From assembly GCA_038118725.1 (NCBI GenBank), contig JAYOIK010000049.1, positions 1-39,555 of the forward strand: a DNA stretch of 39,555 nucleotides, read 5' to 3'. Shown here piece by piece: positions 23,461-30,479 of the stretch (position 1 is its first letter; each line of letters begins with the position of its first letter). The notes beneath the pieces were generated by a model. It was not told the DNA's origin. It searched no databases and was given only the letters and a program-made list of their open reading frames with translations. Origin of the DNA: JADHLJ01 sp038118725 (GTDB lineage Bacteria; Pseudomonadota; Alphaproteobacteria; Thalassobaculales; Thalassobaculaceae). A program made the position numbers and the translations under genes.

Positions 23461-24894
23461 CTAGAGAAACCGCGCGCGCGCGGCGGCGGCGGCGGCCTTG
23501 ACATTGTCCGGCGCGGTGCCGCCGAAGCTGGTCCGGCTCGCGACCGAGCGCGCGGGATCGAGGACGCCATATACAGCGTCGGTGATCCTGGGCTCAATGG
23601 CCTGAAGCGCCGGCAGGTCCAACTCATCCAAGCGGCATCCGCGATCCTCCGCCAGCTTGACCACCGCGCCGGTGACATGATGCGCGTTGCGGAACGGCAT
23701 ATCCAGGCTCCGCACCAACCAATCGGCGAGATCAGTGGCGGTGGCGAAACCGAGTTGAGCGGCTTCCTTCAGCGCCGGCGCGTTCGCCTTCATGTCGATC
23801 ACCATGCCGACACAGGCGGCGATGCAAACATCCAGCGTGTCGGCCGCGTCGAACAACGGCTCCTTGTCTTCCTGCATGTCCTTGCAGAAGGCCAGGGGCA
23901 ACCCCTTCATCATCATCAACAGGGCCGTCAGGGCGCCGATTACCCGACCGGACTTGCCCCGCACCAGTTCGGCGGCGTCCGGATTGCGCTTTTGCGGCAT
24001 GATCGAACTGCCGGTGGTGAAGGCGTCCGACAGCGAGATGAAATTGAACTGCGCGCTGGTCCAGTTGACGATCTCCTCGGAAAAACGCGATAGGTGCATC
24101 GCGGTGATCGAGGCGGTGGAAAGAAACTCCAGCGCGAAGTCCCGATCGGAAACACTATCCAACGAGTTCGCGGTCGGGCGATCGAATCCGAGGGCCGCGG
24201 CGGTCGCCTCGCGGTCGATGGGAAACGAGGTTCCGGCCAAGGCGGCCGCTCCCAACGGGCATTCGTTAAGCCGCGCGCGGCAATCGGTGAAGCGTCCGCG
24301 GTCTCGTCCGATCATCTCGACATAGGCCATCATGTGATGACCGAAGGTAACCGGCTGCGCGGCTTGCAGATGCGTGAAGCCCGGCATCACCACGTCGGCA
24401 TTCGCCTCGGCCTGATCGATCAGCGCCGCCTGCAGCGCTTTCAACCCATCGTCCAAGCGGTCAATGGCGTCGCGGACCCACATTTTGAAATCCGTCGCGA
24501 CCTGATCATTGCGCGAGCGTCCGGTATGCATGCGCCCCGCCGCGTCGCCGATCAACTCGGCGAGCCGCGACTCCACATTCATGTGAATATCCTCGAGCGC
24601 GCGCGAGAATGTGAACCGGCCTTCCGCGATTTCCCGCTCGACCTGGTCTAGACCGCGCGCGATATCGGCCCCATCTTTGTCGGAAATTACCCCTTGAACG
24701 ACCAACATCGCCGCATGGGCCCTGGACCCGGCGATATCCTGGGCGTAGAAGCGCTGATCGAAGTCGATCGAGGGATTGATCTGGTCCATGACCTCGGACG
24801 GGCCATCGCGAAACCGCCCCCCCCACATCTTGCTGGCGGGTGCGTTGGATCCGGTGCCGGACGGACTGTCGTTCGAATTGGGCTTCGTTGTCAT
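23461..24894 (-). CDS. argH: Argininosuccinate lyase
   Basis: It splits argininosuccinate into arginine and fumarate. The 477-aa protein has KMWGGRF near residue 22, HTGRSRNDQVATD (123-135), the fumarase-superfamily signature GSSIMPQKRNPD (295-306) with its catalytic serine, and GFTHLQAAQPVTFGHH (172-187). The first 20 residues are a low-complexity Asn/Ser/Pro/Gly tail, slightly longer than usual. The ATG at 24894 lies only 15 bp from the start of the divergent thioredoxin-like gene, so the two promoters must lie inside each other's coding DNA or overlap. First gene of argH-lptM-lysA. Confidence 0.96.
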   Translation of the reverse strand: MTTKPNSNDSPSGTGSNAPASKMWGGRFRDGPSEVMDQINPSIDFDQRFYAQDIAGSRAHAAMLVVQGVISDKDGADIARGLDQVEREIAEGRFTFSRALEDIHMNVESRLAELIGDAAGRMHTGRSRNDQVATDFKMWVRDAIDRLDDGLKALQAALIDQAEANADVVMPGFTHLQAAQPVTFGHHMMAYVEMIGRDRGRFTDCRARLNECPLGAAALAGTSFPIDREATAAALGFDRPTANSLDSVSDRDFALEFLSTASITAMHLSRFSEEIVNWTSAQFNFISLSDAFTTGSSIMPQKRNPDAAELVRGKSGRVIGALTALLMMMKGLPLAFCKDMQEDKEPLFDAADTLDVCIAACVGMVIDMKANAPALKEAAQLGFATATDLADWLVRSLDMPFRNAHHVTGAVVKLAEDRGCRLDELDLPALQAIEPRITDAVYGVLDPARSVASRTSFGGTAPDNVKAAAAAARARFL

Positions 24895-24909
24895 CGCGAG
24901 GAGCTTTCG

Positions 24910-25488
24910 GTGCGCTGTACATCATTCAAGGTTCTAGTCCGGACGCTGGCGTTGATCACGCTGGTTTCAGCGACGTTCCTTACCGAGACCGGAGCCGCGA
25001 CCGCGACATCTGGCCCGCCGATCAAGGGATCGATGATCAAGTTCGTCGCGAGCGATCCGCCGATACCGGTTCCAGACACCCCGTTCATAGGCGCGGAAGG
25101 CGAAACCATCAAGCTCTCGGATTACGCCGGCCGGCTGGTGCTGGTGAATTTCTGGGCCACCTGGTGCGCGCCCTGCATCCGAGAGCTGCCGTCGATCGCG
25201 GCGCTGGGAAAATCAATCGACGATGAACGGTTTACGGTTCAGCTTGTTTCGATCGACCGCGGTGGCGCCAAGGTTCACGGACCGTTCCTCGAGAAAATCG
25301 GTGTTACCTCCCTCACCTCGGCCAGCGATCCCCGTGCGGCCTTGTTGCGCGCGCTCAAGGGACCAGGCATTCCCATTACCGTGCTGATCAACCCCGAGGG
25401 AATGGTGGTCGGCCGGTTGATCGGCGACGCCGAATGGAACTCTCAGGAGGCCCAATCATTGATTCGCTATTATTTGGAACGGGGATGA
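24910..25488 (+). CDS. TlpA-like thioredoxin-fold protein, exported
   Basis: A 192-aa thiol-disulfide oxidoreductase. An N-terminal hydrophobic segment (about residues 9-30, VLVRTLALITLVSATFLTETGAA) should export or anchor it in the periplasm. The redox site is Trp85-Cys86-Ala-Pro-Cys89 in NFWATWCAPCIRELP, and the cis-proline region is PGIPITVLINPEG. I chose the GTG at 24910 because GAGGAG lies 6 nt upstream; longer frames run antisense through argH. The stop overlaps the start of the TAXI protein gene (ATGA, 25485-25488). Presence next to argH-lysA is a recurring alphaproteobacterial arrangement. Likely a periplasmic reductase; its target is discussed in the findings. Confidence 0.88.
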   Translation: MRCTSFKVLVRTLALITLVSATFLTETGAATATSGPPIKGSMIKFVASDPPIPVPDTPFIGAEGETIKLSDYAGRLVLVNFWATWCAPCIRELPSIAALGKSIDDERFTVQLVSIDRGGAKVHGPFLEKIGVTSLTSASDPRAALLRALKGPGIPITVLINPEGMVVGRLIGDAEWNSQEAQSLIRYYLERG

Positions 25489-26513
25489 AGAACGCTATGA
25501 AGGTTCGGATCTGGTCCAAGGTTTTAGCCACCGGCTTGGTTGTTCTGTTCGCGGTGTCCACGCAAGGTCTCGCCCGAGCCGACGAGCGCATCGAGTTTCG
25601 CATAGGCACGGGCGCGATCGCCGGAACCTATCACCCGATCGGCGCGCTGCTCGTCAATATCATCTCTCAGCCTCCCGGGTCTCGCGCTTGCGAGGATGGC
25701 GGCGGCTGTGGTGTTCCCAATCTTCTCGCCAGCACGGTGTCGTCTCATGGATCCGTCGCGAATATGCGCGCGATCCAGGACGGAAGGGTCGAGTCAGGCT
25801 TCAGCCAGGCCGATGTGGCCCAGGCCATGGTCAACGCCAAGGGCGCGTTTTCCGGTCTGCCGCGCTTGGACAATGTTCGCGCCATCGCCAGCCTGTATCC
25901 CGAGACACTGCACGTCGTGGTTCGTCGAGACGCCGGCATCAAGTCCATCCAGGATCTACGCGGCAAACGTGTCTCGCTTGATCTTCTCGGCTCGGGCACC
26001 CGGTTCGCCGCCGGCGTGATCCTGGCCGCCCACGGGCTGGGCGAAAACGACGTCATCACCGTCCAGGCCACATCCGGCCGCGCCGCGCATCTAATGCGGC
26101 AGAATGAACTCGACGCGTTTTTCCTGGTTGCCGGCATCCCGGCCCGCGCGGTAACGACCCTCGCCCGCGACAAAGTCGCGTCGGTAATCGAATTGGGCGA
26201 CGCCGAAACCAAGAAAATACTCGACGAGCACAAGTTCTTCAGTCGCGCCGAGATTCCCGACGAGACCTATGCCCTTGCCGATCCTCTCTCCACGATTGCC
26301 GTCGGCGCCCTATGGCTTTCGTCCTCAAACGTGCCCGACGATCTGATCCACGCGATCTGCATGGCACTGTGGAGCGAGAAAGCACGGTTCGCGCTGGACG
26401 AGGGTCATCCGCAGGGCAAGCACATCAAGCTTGAAACCGCCCTCGACGGGATCGCGATTCCCCTGCATCCAGGCGCCGAACGGTGCTACCGAGAGCTCGG
26501 CGTTCTGAAATGA
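25485..26513 (+). CDS. TAXI family TRAP transporter solute-binding protein
   Basis: A 342-aa periplasmic binding protein of the TAXI type. Signal peptide at about 1-32 (WSKVLATGLVVLFAVSTQGLARA), then the family start IEFRIGTGAIAGTYHPIGALL, SSHGSVANMRAIQDGRVESGFSQADVA and LRGKRVSLDLLGSGTRFAAGVIL. A cysteine pair, Cys69 and Cys75 in CEDGGGC, lies in the first lobe; two more cysteines follow in ICMALW and ERCYREL. Start: the ATG at 25485 overlaps the TlpA-like stop; an ATG at 25497 is the alternative. No TRAP membrane subunits are present, so it would have to dock to a permease encoded elsewhere or act as a sensor. Ligand unknown. Confidence 0.9.
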   Translation: MKNAMKVRIWSKVLATGLVVLFAVSTQGLARADERIEFRIGTGAIAGTYHPIGALLVNIISQPPGSRACEDGGGCGVPNLLASTVSSHGSVANMRAIQDGRVESGFSQADVAQAMVNAKGAFSGLPRLDNVRAIASLYPETLHVVVRRDAGIKSIQDLRGKRVSLDLLGSGTRFAAGVILAAHGLGENDVITVQATSGRAAHLMRQNELDAFFLVAGIPARAVTTLARDKVASVIELGDAETKKILDEHKFFSRAEIPDETYALADPLSTIAVGALWLSSSNVPDDLIHAICMALWSEKARFALDEGHPQGKHIKLETALDGIAIPLHPGAERCYRELGVLK

Positions 26514-26529
26514 CCGCGCGGAAAAACAC

Positions 26530-26552
26530 GCCGCGGGAAAAGATGCCGCGGG
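26530..26552 (+). repeat. 23-bp repeat, left copy at the assembly gap
   Basis: GCCGCGGG, then AAAAGAT, then GCCGCGGG, directly abutting the run of N. The right edge of the gap starts with the identical 23 bp. The period is 15 bp, so it could be the edge of a tandem array, or both copies could be one and the same sequence at two unmerged contig ends. Confidence 0.8.
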
Positions 26553-26652
26553 NNNNNNNNNNNNNNNNNNNNNNNNNNNNNNNNNNNNNNNNNNNNNNNN
26601 NNNNNNNNNNNNNNNNNNNNNNNNNNNNNNNNNNNNNNNNNNNNNNNNNNNN
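26553..26652. other. Assembly gap (100 N)
   Basis: Exactly 100 ambiguous bases, a conventional placeholder length, so the true distance is unknown. It lies in the intergenic region after the TAXI gene, and repeats flank it on both sides. Confidence 0.98.
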
Positions 26653-26675
26653 GCCGCGGGAAAAGATGCCGCGGG
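26653..26675 (+). repeat. 23-bp repeat, right copy at the assembly gap
   Basis: Identical to 26530-26552 over all 23 positions. Its last GCCGCGGG also forms the left arm of the hairpin at 26668-26697. Confidence 0.8.
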
Positions 26676-26697
26676 TCTGGGGACCTTGACCCGCGGC
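26668..26697. terminator. Strong GC-rich hairpin, possible bidirectional terminator
   Basis: GCCGCGGGTC (26668-26677) and GACCCGCGGC (26688-26697) pair perfectly over 10 bp around a 10-nt loop. On the plus strand it is followed by TAAATCTTCTC; on the minus strand by ATCTTTTCC. It lies between the ends of the TAXI gene (+) and the 75-aa gene (-), the right place for a shared terminator. Its stability may also explain why the assembly broke here. Confidence 0.5.
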
Positions 26698-26721
26698 TAA
26701 ATCTTCTCGGGAGGAACATGG

Positions 26722-26949
26722 TTAGTGAACCGTTAGGCCGCTAGCCACCGCCGCGGCCTGACCGTGAATTCGGTGCCGCACCGCCGGATCCAGATCCCCG
26801 AGGCCAAAACGCATTGGCGATCCGAAAGTGCGTTCGCTCGACCTTAGCGCCTGAACAAGCGCGTCCGCGATGCGTCTTTCCTCGCCGGAGATGTCCGAAA
26901 CCGACTTCGACAGCAATTCCATTGCTTTTTCCGTAACCATTCTGGTCAT
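26722..26949 (-). CDS. 75-aa protein of unknown function
   Basis: A small soluble protein I do not recognise. It starts MTRMVTEKAMELLSKSVSDI and continues with the helical EERRIADALVQALRSSERTF, followed by GSPMRFGLGDLDPAVRHRIH. No signal peptide, membrane segment, zinc motif or helix-turn-helix is evident. The ATG at 26949 has AAGGAAGG about 10 nt upstream; a second ATG three codons in is possible. A promoter-like pair of hexamers lies 38-66 bp upstream. Good translation signals and a dedicated promoter argue that it is a real gene. Confidence 0.55.
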   Translation of the reverse strand: MTRMVTEKAMELLSKSVSDISGEERRIADALVQALRSSERTFGSPMRFGLGDLDPAVRHRIHGQAAAVASGLTVH

Positions 26950-26986
26950 GGTAGGTATCCTTCCTTCTAAAGGACTGTATGGAGCA

Positions 26987-27015
26987 AATTTACGTAAAGT
27001 TTTATCTTAACGCAA
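26987..27015 (-). promoter_or_regulatory. Candidate promoter of the 75-aa gene with embedded palindrome
   Basis: Read on the minus strand: TTGCGT (27015-27010), a 17-bp spacer and TAAATT (26992-26987). The palindrome TTTACGTAAA (26989-26998) overlaps the -10 hexamer and could be an operator. The flank up to about 27050 is unusually AT-rich for this window. Confidence 0.4.
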
Positions 27016-27054
27016 GAAAAAAATGCCTAGCACCCGGAAAAAATTTCCCACCTC

Positions 27055-27081
27055 CCGTTCCAGGAACGGCATGATTGCCGT
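27055..27081. repeat. Two overlapping inverted repeats upstream of the methyltransferase
   Basis: CCGTTCC-A-GGAACGG (27055-27069) overlaps ACGGCA-TGAT-TGCCGT (27066-27081). The two cannot both fold at once, so they could be alternative RNA stems or a protein-binding site. They lie 60-86 bp before the methyltransferase ATG. Confidence 0.3.
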
Positions 27082-27140
27082 GAAACCCACGAAGACGGCG
27101 ACCGAAGACCCAGTCGCCACGGACGAGAAAGCCCGCTCCC

Positions 27141-27833
27141 ATGGACGATCCCATTCAACGACACCCGACCCGAACCGAACAGCTCGATATCCTGACTGAT
27201 CTTATCGCCGAGACCACCGAACCGGGTGACCCGGTGTTGGATCTCGGATGCGGGACCGGTTATCTGCAATATCTTCTCGCGGAAAAACGCCGTGACCTCT
27301 CGATCACCGGTGTCGATATGAACGAGACCTCACTGGCCGCGGCGGCGGAACGTTTCGCGGGCCAGGGTGACTATACCTGGATCCAGGGCGACCTGCGGGA
27401 CCTGGCGGCGATCAACCTACCGCGCCGGGACTACAAGATCGCGGTCACTTGTCTGACCTTCCACGACCTCGGCGATCCGGAGAAGCAAGCCACCATCGCC
27501 TGGATCGCCGATCACATCGCCGAGGACGGCGTGATCCTGCTGATGGACCGCATTCGGCTCACCAAGCCGTCGCTGTTCCCCATGCAGATCGCGCTCTGGA
27601 AGCGTCTCGAACGGGTGCACGGCTTCGGCATGCGTTCCGCCGATACCTTCGAGGACTATGTGGCGGATTTCGCCTCGAACAACAGCCCGGGACGGACCGA
27701 CGACTATCGCGCCTGGTTCAAGGCGGCGGGCCTGACCAGCCAGGTTCTGCACCTGCACGGGAACATCATGATCACCGCCGCCGCCCGCCCGTCAAACGCG
27801 GGCACGGGATCGGGCGCGGCCACTCATTGGTAA
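27141..27833 (+). CDS. Class I SAM-dependent methyltransferase
   Basis: A 230-aa Rossmann-fold methyltransferase. Motif I is VLDLGCGTGYLQ (32-43), motif II acidic residue region ITGVDMNETSL, then IQGDLRDLAAINLP for the adenine contact, and a post-I strand TCLTFHDLGDPEKQ. The substrate-binding half (FPMQIALWKRLERVHGFGMRSADTFEDYV) gives no specific family. The ATG at 27141 begins MDDPIQRHPTRTEQLDILTDLI. It is convergent with purB and stands alone. Substrate unknown; ubiquinone/menaquinone-type enzymes are similar in motif but not convincingly matched. Confidence 0.82.
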   Translation: MDDPIQRHPTRTEQLDILTDLIAETTEPGDPVLDLGCGTGYLQYLLAEKRRDLSITGVDMNETSLAAAAERFAGQGDYTWIQGDLRDLAAINLPRRDYKIAVTCLTFHDLGDPEKQATIAWIADHIAEDGVILLMDRIRLTKPSLFPMQIALWKRLERVHGFGMRSADTFEDYVADFASNNSPGRTDDYRAWFKAAGLTSQVLHLHGNIMITAAARPSNAGTGSGAATHW

Positions 27834-27856
27834 CGGCGGAAAAGGCCTTTCGACGA

Positions 27857-29179
27857 CTACTCCGCCGCCGCCTTGGCCGGCTCCGATCGCCCGAATACCC
27901 GGGTGAAGATCGTGTCGACATGCTTCATGTGGAAATCCATGTCGAACAAGGCCTCCAACTGGGCCTCGTCGAGGTGCTCGCGCACCGCCGTATCGGCCTT
28001 CAGCAGCGATAGAAAGTCCTTGCCCTCGAGCCAGACGGGCATGGCGTTGCGCTGGACCGCGGCATAGCTGTCCTCGCGGCTCATCCCCTCTTGGGTCAGG
28101 GCCAGGAGGATCCGTTGGGAATGGATCAAGCCACCGAGCTTATCGAGATTGGCCTGCATCATTTCCGGATAGACGATCAGCTTGTCGACCACCCCGGTCA
28201 GCCGCCCGAGCGCGAAATCAAGACCGATGGTCGCGTCCGGACCGATGTTTCGCTCAACCGAGGAGTGGGAGATATCCCGCTCGTGCCAAAGCGCGACATT
28301 CTCCAGTGCCGGAATCACATGGCCGCGTACCAGCCTGGCGAGACCCGTGAGATTCTCGGTCAGGACCGGGTTGCGCTTATGCGGCATCGACGAGGAGCCT
28401 TTCTGGCCGACGGAGAAAAACTCCTCGGCCTCGCGCACCTCCGTGCGTTGCAGATGCCGGATCTCCACCGCCAGGCGTTCCACCGAGCTCGCGATCACCG
28501 CGAGGGTGGCGAAGAACATGGCGTGGCGATCGCGCGGGATGACCTGGGTCGACACGGTCTCCGGCTCCAGGCCAAGCTTGGTCGCGACATGTTCCTCGAC
28601 CCGGGGGTCGATGCTGGCGAAGGTGCCGACCGGTCCGGAGATCGCGCAGGTCGCCACCTCGCGCCGGGCGGCGACCAGACGCTCCCGATTGCGGGCGAAC
28701 TCCGCGTGATAGCCCGCGAGCTTGACGCCGAAAGTGGTGGGCTCGGCGTGGATTGCGTGGCTGCGCCCGACGGTGGGCGTCAGCTTATGCTCGAACGCAC
28801 GGCGTTCCAGCGCCGCGAGCAGCTTGTCGAGATCCTCCAGCAGAAGGTCGGCGGCCTGGGTCAACTGCACCGACAAACAAGTGTCCAGCACGTCCGACGA
28901 CGTCATGCCCTGATGGACAAACCGGGCTTCCGGTCCGACATGTTCGGCGAGGCTGGTCAGAAACGCGATGACGTCATGCTTAACCTCGGCCTCGATCTCG
29001 TCGATCCGCGCCACGTCAAAGCCGCCACGCTCCCACACCGCCTTGGCGGCGTCCTTGGGAATAACCCCGAGTTCGGCCTGGGCGTCACAAGCATGCGCCT
29101 CGATCTCGAACCAGATGCGGAACCGGTTCTCGGGCTCCCAGATCTTGGTCATGGCGGGGCGGGAATAGCGGGGGATCAT
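27857..29179 (-). CDS. purB: Adenylosuccinate lyase
   Basis: It catalyses two fumarate-releasing steps of purine synthesis, on SAICAR and on adenylosuccinate. The 440-aa protein begins MIPRYSRPAMTKIWEPENRF, the usual start of the alphaproteobacterial enzyme, and carries QGMTSSDVLDTC (90-101), VGRSHAIHAEPTTFG (137-151) with the general-acid histidine, and the signature loop GSSSMPHKRNP (261-271). Full length. It is transcribed alone and divergently from mtnA across a 168-bp spacer in which I see no clear riboswitch. Confidence 0.97.
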   Translation of the reverse strand: MIPRYSRPAMTKIWEPENRFRIWFEIEAHACDAQAELGVIPKDAAKAVWERGGFDVARIDEIEAEVKHDVIAFLTSLAEHVGPEARFVHQGMTSSDVLDTCLSVQLTQAADLLLEDLDKLLAALERRAFEHKLTPTVGRSHAIHAEPTTFGVKLAGYHAEFARNRERLVAARREVATCAISGPVGTFASIDPRVEEHVATKLGLEPETVSTQVIPRDRHAMFFATLAVIASSVERLAVEIRHLQRTEVREAEEFFSVGQKGSSSMPHKRNPVLTENLTGLARLVRGHVIPALENVALWHERDISHSSVERNIGPDATIGLDFALGRLTGVVDKLIVYPEMMQANLDKLGGLIHSQRILLALTQEGMSREDSYAAVQRNAMPVWLEGKDFLSLLKADTAVREHLDEAQLEALFDMDFHMKHVDTIFTRVFGRSEPAKAAAE

Positions 29180-29347
29180 CGGCGCGGTCCTAGGCTGGTG
29201 GATCTGAACCAGGGTTTAGCACCAGCCCCCCAAACCCGCCACCCCGTCGATGCCGACGAAAGAGTAAGGTTTTGGCGTCGAAGCCCCATTCAAATAAACC
29301 TCGGCTCGCGCTACCATCGCGAAGTCTCCACTGACCGGACCAACCCA

Positions 29348-30448
29348 ATGAAAGTCAACGGCCAGCCCACCCGCACGATCTGGCAAGCCGCCGACGGAAA
29401 CTCGGTGGAGATCATCGATCAGACCAAGCTGCCCCACGCGTTCGAGATCGCCCAACTGACCAATCTCGTCGAGGCGGCACACGCGATCAGCGCGATGCTG
29501 GTGCGCGGCGCGCCGCTGATTGGCGCGACCTCCGCGTACGGTATGTGGCTGGCGATGCGCGAGGATCCCTCGGATCAAGGGCTGTCGCGCGCTTATGACA
29601 CGCTGTACGCGACTCGGCCGACGGCGGTGAACCTCAGATGGGCTCTCGACGCGGCGCGCGAGCGGCTTTCCGTCCTGGCCCCGGCTGAACGTGCCTCGGC
29701 GGCACTTACGCTCGCCGAGGCGATCTGCGAGCAGGATGTCGCGATCAACCAGGGTATCGGGACCTCCGGCCTCCCCGTCATAGAGGCCATCGCGGCACGC
29801 AAGGATAAGAACGAGGCGGTCAATATCCTTACCCACTGCAACGCCGGTTGGCTGGCGACGGTGGATTGGGGAACCGCGACGGCGCCGATCTACATGGCCC
29901 ATGACGCCGGCATTCCCGTCCATGTTTGGGTCGACGAGACCCGCCCGCGCAACCAGGGCGCCAGCCTCACCGCCTGGGAGCTCGGCAATCACGGGGTGCC
30001 GCACACGGTGATCGTCGACAATGCCGGCGGCCATTACATGCAACACGGCATGGTGGACATGGTCATCACCGGCACCGACCGCACCACCGCGACCGGGGAC
30101 GTCTGCAATAAGATCGGCACCTATCTGAAAGCTCTCGCGGCCAAGGATAACGGCGTGCCGTTCTATGTCGGCCTGCCTTCGCCGACCATCGATTGGACGA
30201 TCAAGGACGGGGTGCGCGACGTGCCGATCGAGGAACGTTCCGCCGACGAGGTCAAGCGCATGACCGGGCGCCTGGACAACGGCGAGATCGCGACGGTACT
30301 GATTGCCCCGGAAGACAGCCCCGCCGCCAACCCCGCCTTCGACGTGACGCCGGCGCGCCTGGTCACCGGGCTGATCACCGAACGCGGGATCGCCGAGCCC
30401 ACGACCGAGGGGCTATTGTCGCTTTTCCCCGAACGCCGAGCCGCTTGA
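29348..30448 (+). CDS. mtnA: S-methyl-5-thioribose-1-phosphate isomerase
   Basis: It converts 5-methylthioribose 1-phosphate to the ribulose form in methionine salvage; related enzymes also act in 5-deoxyribose disposal. The 366-aa protein has VRGAPLIGATSAYG (52-65), the catalytic Cys164 in LTHCNAG and Asp244 in GTDRTTATGDVCNKIGTY, and DETRPRNQGA (196-205). The ATG at 29348 is the family-typical start (MKVNGQPTRTIW); the frame stays open far upstream only as antisense of purB. No other mtn genes (mtnP, mtnK, mtnB) are seen; instead it leads a plus-strand run with an aminotransferase 31 bp downstream. Confidence 0.94.
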   Translation: MKVNGQPTRTIWQAADGNSVEIIDQTKLPHAFEIAQLTNLVEAAHAISAMLVRGAPLIGATSAYGMWLAMREDPSDQGLSRAYDTLYATRPTAVNLRWALDAARERLSVLAPAERASAALTLAEAICEQDVAINQGIGTSGLPVIEAIAARKDKNEAVNILTHCNAGWLATVDWGTATAPIYMAHDAGIPVHVWVDETRPRNQGASLTAWELGNHGVPHTVIVDNAGGHYMQHGMVDMVITGTDRTTATGDVCNKIGTYLKALAAKDNGVPFYVGLPSPTIDWTIKDGVRDVPIEERSADEVKRMTGRLDNGEIATVLIAPEDSPAANPAFDVTPARLVTGLITERGIAEPTTEGLLSLFPERRAA

Positions 30449-30479
30449 ACCGGGCGGCTTGAAGAAGAGGAGTCCAGCC

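Noticed and set aside
24694..24909. N-terminal extension of the TlpA-like frame
   Set aside because: It overlaps the argH start region on the other strand, and the GAGGAG site points to the GTG at 24910, which also gives a clean signal sequence.
26530..26675. Possible CRISPR-like repeat
   Set aside because: The unit is a 15-bp tandem period with no spacers and no cas genes nearby.
26483..26689. Plus-strand ORF through the N run, reading PREKM repeats
   Set aside because: Its continuity depends on an unknown gap length; I kept the repeat but not the ORF as a gene.
28091..29347. Long upstream extension of the mtnA frame
   Set aside because: The extension is wholly antisense to purB, which has its complete signature; MtnA homologues begin near the ATG at 29348.
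29180..29347. SAM-type riboswitch upstream of mtnA
   Set aside because: I looked for the SAM-II/SAM-V style short pseudoknot landmarks and saw only short CGTCG/CGACG stems.
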